Assembly (NCBI RefSeq): GCF_003719195.1
Contig: NZ_CP024996.1
Location: 1,364,001 to 1,428,000 of the forward strand
Direction of reading: 5' to 3'
Length of the DNA: 64,000 nucleotides
DNA from: Herbaspirillum rubrisubalbicans
GTDB lineage: Bacteria > Pseudomonadota > Gammaproteobacteria > Burkholderiales > Burkholderiaceae_D
The position numbers and the translations under genes were made by a program. Positions 61,151 through 64,000 of this stretch are shown one piece after another. A model generated the notes under the pieces. The model did not search any database. It saw only the letters and a program-made list of their open reading frames with translations, and was not told the origin of the DNA. How positions within the stretch are numbered: position 1 is the stretch's first letter; each line of letters opens with the position of its first letter.

Positions 61151-61570
61151 GCCGGGCGGTTTCCACTGAGAGATTGTGCAATCCCGGACACGCCAGTGAA
61201 CAAGCTGGACAAGCTCGCGGCAGGTGCTCTGGCGTGCCTGCGCGAGGTGCTTGCATGAGGAAAGTCCCGGATGCGGCCAAGGCCCGTGGGTGCATCAACA
61301 TAGCAGGGGCCCCGGGCGACGAAGGCGTCAGTCTCCGATGCGCGGGGCGCTTGCTCAATGGAAGGATTTCTATTTTTCCTGCCAATCAGCAGGGATGTTT
61401 TGCTGAAAAATCAGTCTGTTGTGATGGACCGATTTTTTTAAGAGCCAGGGCACTCAGGCGTCCAGACCGAAGAGCCGATCCAGACCCTTGAAGGTGGCTT
61501 CCCTGGTCTTGAGGTCATCGCTGCGCAGGCCGCGTTAGCGGCGCAGGTATTGCGCCTCCGGCAGGGACTC
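61151..61570. other. 420-base region between vgrG and the TetR gene with a possible gene relic
   Basis: No intact gene is supported. On the minus strand 61454-61560 reads like the tail of a protein (PEAQYLRR, an in-frame TAA at 61537-61535, then RGLRSDDLKTREATFKGLDR and a short LFGLDA end). This suggests a decayed coding fragment. A terminator-like repeat is listed separately. The vgrG promoter must lie in the left part but was not recognised. Confidence 0.35.
61406..61437. terminator. AT-flanked hairpin between vgrG and the TetR gene
   Basis: AAAAATCAGTC and GGACCGATTTTTTT pair with one mismatch around a loop of about 10 bases. A-rich and T-rich flanks make it usable on either strand; on the minus strand it would end TetR transcription before vgrG. 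Confidence 0.5.
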
Positions 61571-62176
61571 TCAACGCACCGCATAAGCCGCCATGAACGT
61601 CTCCACCGCACGTCCAACCATGCGCTTGAGGCGTGGGCGTGAAATGGATGTTTCCAGCCCCAGCATCATGGGCGTCACGGTCTCACAGTCGAGCAGGGCC
61701 CAGAGTTGACGGGTGGCCAGCATGGGGTCACCCTGGCGCAGCTTTCCTGCATCCATCTGCTTCTTCATGAAAGCGGCCATGCGCTGCAAGCCCTGCTTGG
61801 GGCCTTCCTCGTGGAAGCGGCGGCCGATGTCGCTGCGACCGGATTCGGCCAGGATCATGCGGCGTGTCTGCAGGCTGCTGGTCTGACACAGGAAGCTGAC
61901 GGCTTTCTCTCCGAACATGCGTAAAGTTGTTTCAAGATCCCCGCGCTGATTGTCCAGCGCATCAAAGGCCGGCTCGATCTCTTTTTTCGCCTCCTGGTGC
62001 ATCACGCCCACGAAGAGCTCTTCTTTCGATTTGAAATAGGCATACAGCGTGCCCTTGGAGCCGCCGATGCGCGCCGAGATTTCGGCCATGGAGGCGCCTT
62101 CGAATCCCGATTCCTTGAATACCTCGGCAGCCGCCGTCAGGATGGCTTCGCGCTTGGCTTCGGTCTTTACCCTCAT
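61571..62176 (-). CDS. TetR-family repressor of the adjacent efflux operon
   Basis: 201 residues. The N-terminal helix-turn-helix KREAILTAAAEVFKESGFEGASMAEISARIGGSKGTLYAYFKSKEELF is classic TetR. The C-terminal ligand domain resembles AcrR/TtgR-like or AefR-like proteins (GRRFHEEGPKQGLQRMAAFM). It is divergent from an RND efflux operon across 148 bases with repeated CGTACAG/TTCAGTAT elements, so local repression relieved by a drug or aromatic is likely. Confidence 0.9.
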   Translation of the reverse strand: MRVKTEAKREAILTAAAEVFKESGFEGASMAEISARIGGSKGTLYAYFKSKEELFVGVMHQEAKKEIEPAFDALDNQRGDLETTLRMFGEKAVSFLCQTSSLQTRRMILAESGRSDIGRRFHEEGPKQGLQRMAAFMKKQMDAGKLRQGDPMLATRQLWALLDCETVTPMMLGLETSISRPRLKRMVGRAVETFMAAYAVR

Positions 62177-62324
62177 TTACATGTCTCCTGTTGTGTTTTC
62201 GCTCACGTCTCTTTTTCGTACAGATGTGTTCAGTATTGCTTGACGCGCCGAAAGGTGTCAACCAATAATACCGTACAGTTCAGTATCGTTATAAACCCAT
62301 CTTCCCTTTTCGAAGGAGTCCTTC
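62177..62324. promoter_or_regulatory. Divergent TetR-efflux promoter with candidate operators
   Basis: TTGACG (62240-62245), 18 bases, AATAAT (62264-62269) is a plausible efflux promoter. ATACCGTACAGTTCAGTAT (62268-62286) is an imperfect palindrome covering the -10 and start. A related element CGTACAG...TTCAGTAT occurs at 62217-62236. TTGAC-N12-GTCAA (62240-62261) is a further inverted repeat. GAAGGAG gives the efflux ribosome site. Confidence 0.6.
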
Positions 62325-63515
62325 ATGCGCACTTCCCTCATCCTAAGGCCCGTCGCCGCAGTGGCCATCCTCAGTGTTCTCAGTGCCTGCGGCAAGCCGC
62401 CGGGTGGGCCGCCACCGGCCGCAGGTACGCCGGTGCTGGGTGTCTTGACGGTGCGCACACAACCGGTGGAGTTGCATACCGAGCTGCCTGGCCGTACCTC
62501 GCCCTACCAGATCGCCGATGTGCGCCCTCAGGTTGGCGGCATCATCAAGTCGCGTAGTTTCCGCGAGGGGAGCGATGTCAAGGCCGGGCAGATGCTGTAT
62601 CAGATCGATCCGGCCAGCTACCGGGCCGCCTATGACAGCAGCGTGGCGGCCCTGGCCAAGGCCGAGGCCAGCGTCAAGACGGCGCGTCTGAAGGCGCAAC
62701 GCTACAAGGAACTGGTGGCCATCAAGGCCGTCAGTCAGCAGGATTACGACGATGCCGTGGCTTCCTTGGGCGAGGCCGAGGCTGATGTCGGTTCGGCCCG
62801 TGCCAACGTGCAGACCAGCCGCATCAACCTGGACTATGCCCGCGTCGATGCCCCCATCTCCGGGCGTATCAGCAAGTCCAGCGTGACCCCGGGGGCACTG
62901 GTGACGGCCAGCCAGACCACTGCGCTGACCACCATTCAGCAACTCGACCCCATCTACGTGGACGTGACCCAGTCCAGCACCAATTGGCTGGATCTGAAGG
63001 AAGCCCTGGCCAAGGGCCAACTGCAGAAGTCCGGCAACGGCGCCAAGGTCAGGTTGATCCTGGAAAACGGTCGCACTTATGCCGAGGAAGGCCGGCTGCA
63101 ATTCTCCGACGTGACGGTCAACCAGGATACCGGCGCAATCACCCTGCGCGCGGTCTTCCCCAATCCCAAGGCCGACCTGCTGCCGGGGATGTATGTACGT
63201 GCAGTGTTGGAGGAGGGCGTGCGCCAGCAGGGCTTGCTGGTGCCGCAACAGGCGGTGAGCCGGGATGGCGCCGGCAAGCCGCAGGCCTTCGTGGTCAATG
63301 CGCAGGGCGTGGTGGAACAGCGCGCGCTGGTGACCGATCGCGCCATTGGCGACCAGTGGCTGGTGAGCAGCGGCTTGAAGGAGGGCGATCAACTGGTGGT
63401 CGATGGCCAGCAGCAGGCCACCCCCGGTGCAAAGGTGAAGGTGGTGCCATGGTCGCCCAAGGCCACGGTGACCAACGCCAGCGCCAGCGCCGCCACCAGC
63501 GCCGCGACCCACTGA
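62325..63515 (+). CDS. RND efflux periplasmic adaptor (AcrA/MexA family lipoprotein)
   Basis: 396 residues. The lipobox LSAC (Cys22) follows a short signal peptide. [48 protein letters not shown] is the first lipoyl half, a helical hairpin ([33 protein letters not shown]) comes next, and then the beta-barrel domain. It joins an inner-membrane RND pump to an outer-membrane channel. The pump gene follows 16 bases downstream. The C-terminus is a low-complexity Ala/Ser/Thr tail. Confidence 0.95.
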   Translation: MRTSLILRPVAAVAILSVLSACGKPPGGPPPAAGTPVLGVLTVRTQPVELHTELPGRTSPYQIADVRPQVGGIIKSRSFREGSDVKAGQMLYQIDPASYRAAYDSSVAALAKAEASVKTARLKAQRYKELVAIKAVSQQDYDDAVASLGEAEADVGSARANVQTSRINLDYARVDAPISGRISKSSVTPGALVTASQTTALTTIQQLDPIYVDVTQSSTNWLDLKEALAKGQLQKSGNGAKVRLILENGRTYAEEGRLQFSDVTVNQDTGAITLRAVFPNPKADLLPGMYVRAVLEEGVRQQGLLVPQQAVSRDGAGKPQAFVVNAQGVVEQRALVTDRAIGDQWLVSSGLKEGDQLVVDGQQQATPGAKVKVVPWSPKATVTNASASAATSAATH

Positions 63516-63531
63516 AAGGCGGATATCGACC

Positions 63532-64000
63532 ATGGCTCGCTTTTTCATTGACCGCCCCATCTTCGCCTGGGTGCTCGCCATCATCGTCATGCTGGCCGGC
63601 GCCATCTCGGTGCTGACCCTGCCCATTGCCCAGTATCCGGCCATCGCGCCACCGGCCATCGCCATCACGGCCAACTATCCCGGCGCCTCCGCCAAGACGC
63701 TGGAAGACACCGTGACCCAGGTCATCGAACAGAAGATGAAGGGCCTGGATCGCTTGAGCTATATGGCTTCCACCAGCGAATCTTCGGGCACGGTGACCAT
63801 TACGCTGACCTTCGAGAATGGCACCAATCCCGACACTGCCCAGGTGCAGGTGCAAAACAAGCTCTCGCTGGCCACGCCCCTGCTGCCCACGGAAGTACAG
63901 CAGCAGGGCATCACCGTGACCAAGTCGGCCACCAACTTCCTCAATGTGCTGGCCTTTACCTCGGAAGATGGCAGCATGAGCGGATCGGACCTGTCGGATT
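63532..64000 (+). CDS. RND efflux pump inner-membrane transporter, N-terminal part (3' end outside window)
   Basis: First 156 codons of an AcrB/MexB-like HAE1 pump. [41 protein letters not shown] is the canonical TM1 start, followed by [23 protein letters not shown] and [26 protein letters not shown] of the pore subdomain. The full protein would be about 1050 residues. It is co-transcribed with the adaptor gene; an outer-membrane channel gene may follow beyond the window. Confidence 0.95.
   Translation, partial: MARFFIDRPIFAWVLAIIVMLAGAISVLTLPIAQYPAIAPPAIAITANYPGASAKTLEDTVTQVIEQKMKGLDRLSYMASTSESSGTVTITLTFENGTNPDTAQVQVQNKLSLATPLLPTEVQQQGITVTKSATNFLNVLAFTSEDGSMSGSDLSD

Noticed and set aside
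62312..62324. GAAGGA-g-TCCTTC palindrome covering the ribosome site of the efflux adaptor gene
   Set aside because: A one-base loop cannot fold, and the symmetry is explained by a strong ribosome site followed by chance bases.
1..64000. tRNA, rRNA, CRISPR arrays, transposases, integrases and riboswitches
   Set aside because: I looked for tRNA-like ends, spaced repeats and transposase or integrase motifs and saw none; covariance-model searches were not possible.

Overview
The window looks like the chromosome of a GC-rich, plant- or soil-associated betaproteobacterium, probably Oxalobacteraceae and close to Herbaspirillum. I infer this from gene content (betaproteobacterial porin, cat/ben and iac clusters, cellulose operon) and not from any search. 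No rRNA, tRNA, CRISPR array, insertion sequence or prophage was recognised.

Layout. (1) 1-10254: 3' part of a cellulose synthase operon (bcsB end, bcsZ, bcsC) followed by a four-gene wssFGHI-like cellulose O-acetylation module, all on the + strand with overlapping or closely spaced genes. (2) 10364-16572: a compact four-gene SMC-type operon, MksFEBG/JetABCD (Wadjet-like): kleisin, winged-helix subunit, SMC ATPase and Toprim nuclease. (3) 16617-28170: a catechol and benzoate island. catD-catC and a LysR gene (catR) are on the - strand. Divergent catB-catA-benABCD-ridA-benK-benE take benzoate to catechol and into ortho cleavage. (4) 28188-31027: two tandem dynamin-like GTPases whose first gene abuts benE. 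(5) 31196-33999: a small exported protein, then a DUF5666 protein, a b561-type membrane cytochrome and a periplasmic molybdopterin oxidoreductase. Two striking palindromes precede the DUF5666 gene. (6) 34331-35878: a chemoreceptor. (7) 35985-55350: an indole-3-acetic acid (auxin) catabolic region. It holds a FixJ-type response regulator, iacG, the iacH-C-D-F operon, a LysR regulator, a porin, a soluble PAS histidine kinase and iacA-B-E. A branched-chain-type ABC importer with a fused LivM-LivG subunit follows, then a ketopantoate-reductase-like and a class II aldolase-like gene. (8) 55388-61150: a type VI secretion vgrG island with a multidomain cell-wall effector, its probable immunity protein and a PAAR spike tip. 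(9) 61571-64000: a TetR gene divergent from an RND efflux operon cut by the window end.

How the parts fit. IacA/IacE and the IacCDF Rieske oxygenase are known in other bacteria to turn auxin into catechol. BenABCD turns benzoate into catechol. CatA, CatB, CatC and CatD, all in this window, take catechol to beta-ketoadipate. Two aromatic routes therefore converge on one ortho-cleavage pathway within about 32 kb.

Regulation can be partly read from the DNA. An identical 14-base element with LysR-site symmetry overlaps the -35 of both the iacH and the porin promoters. A 6-4-6 palindrome of the kind bound by FixJ/StyR/TodT regulators lies upstream of iacG. An IclR/PcaR-like site lies in the catC leader.
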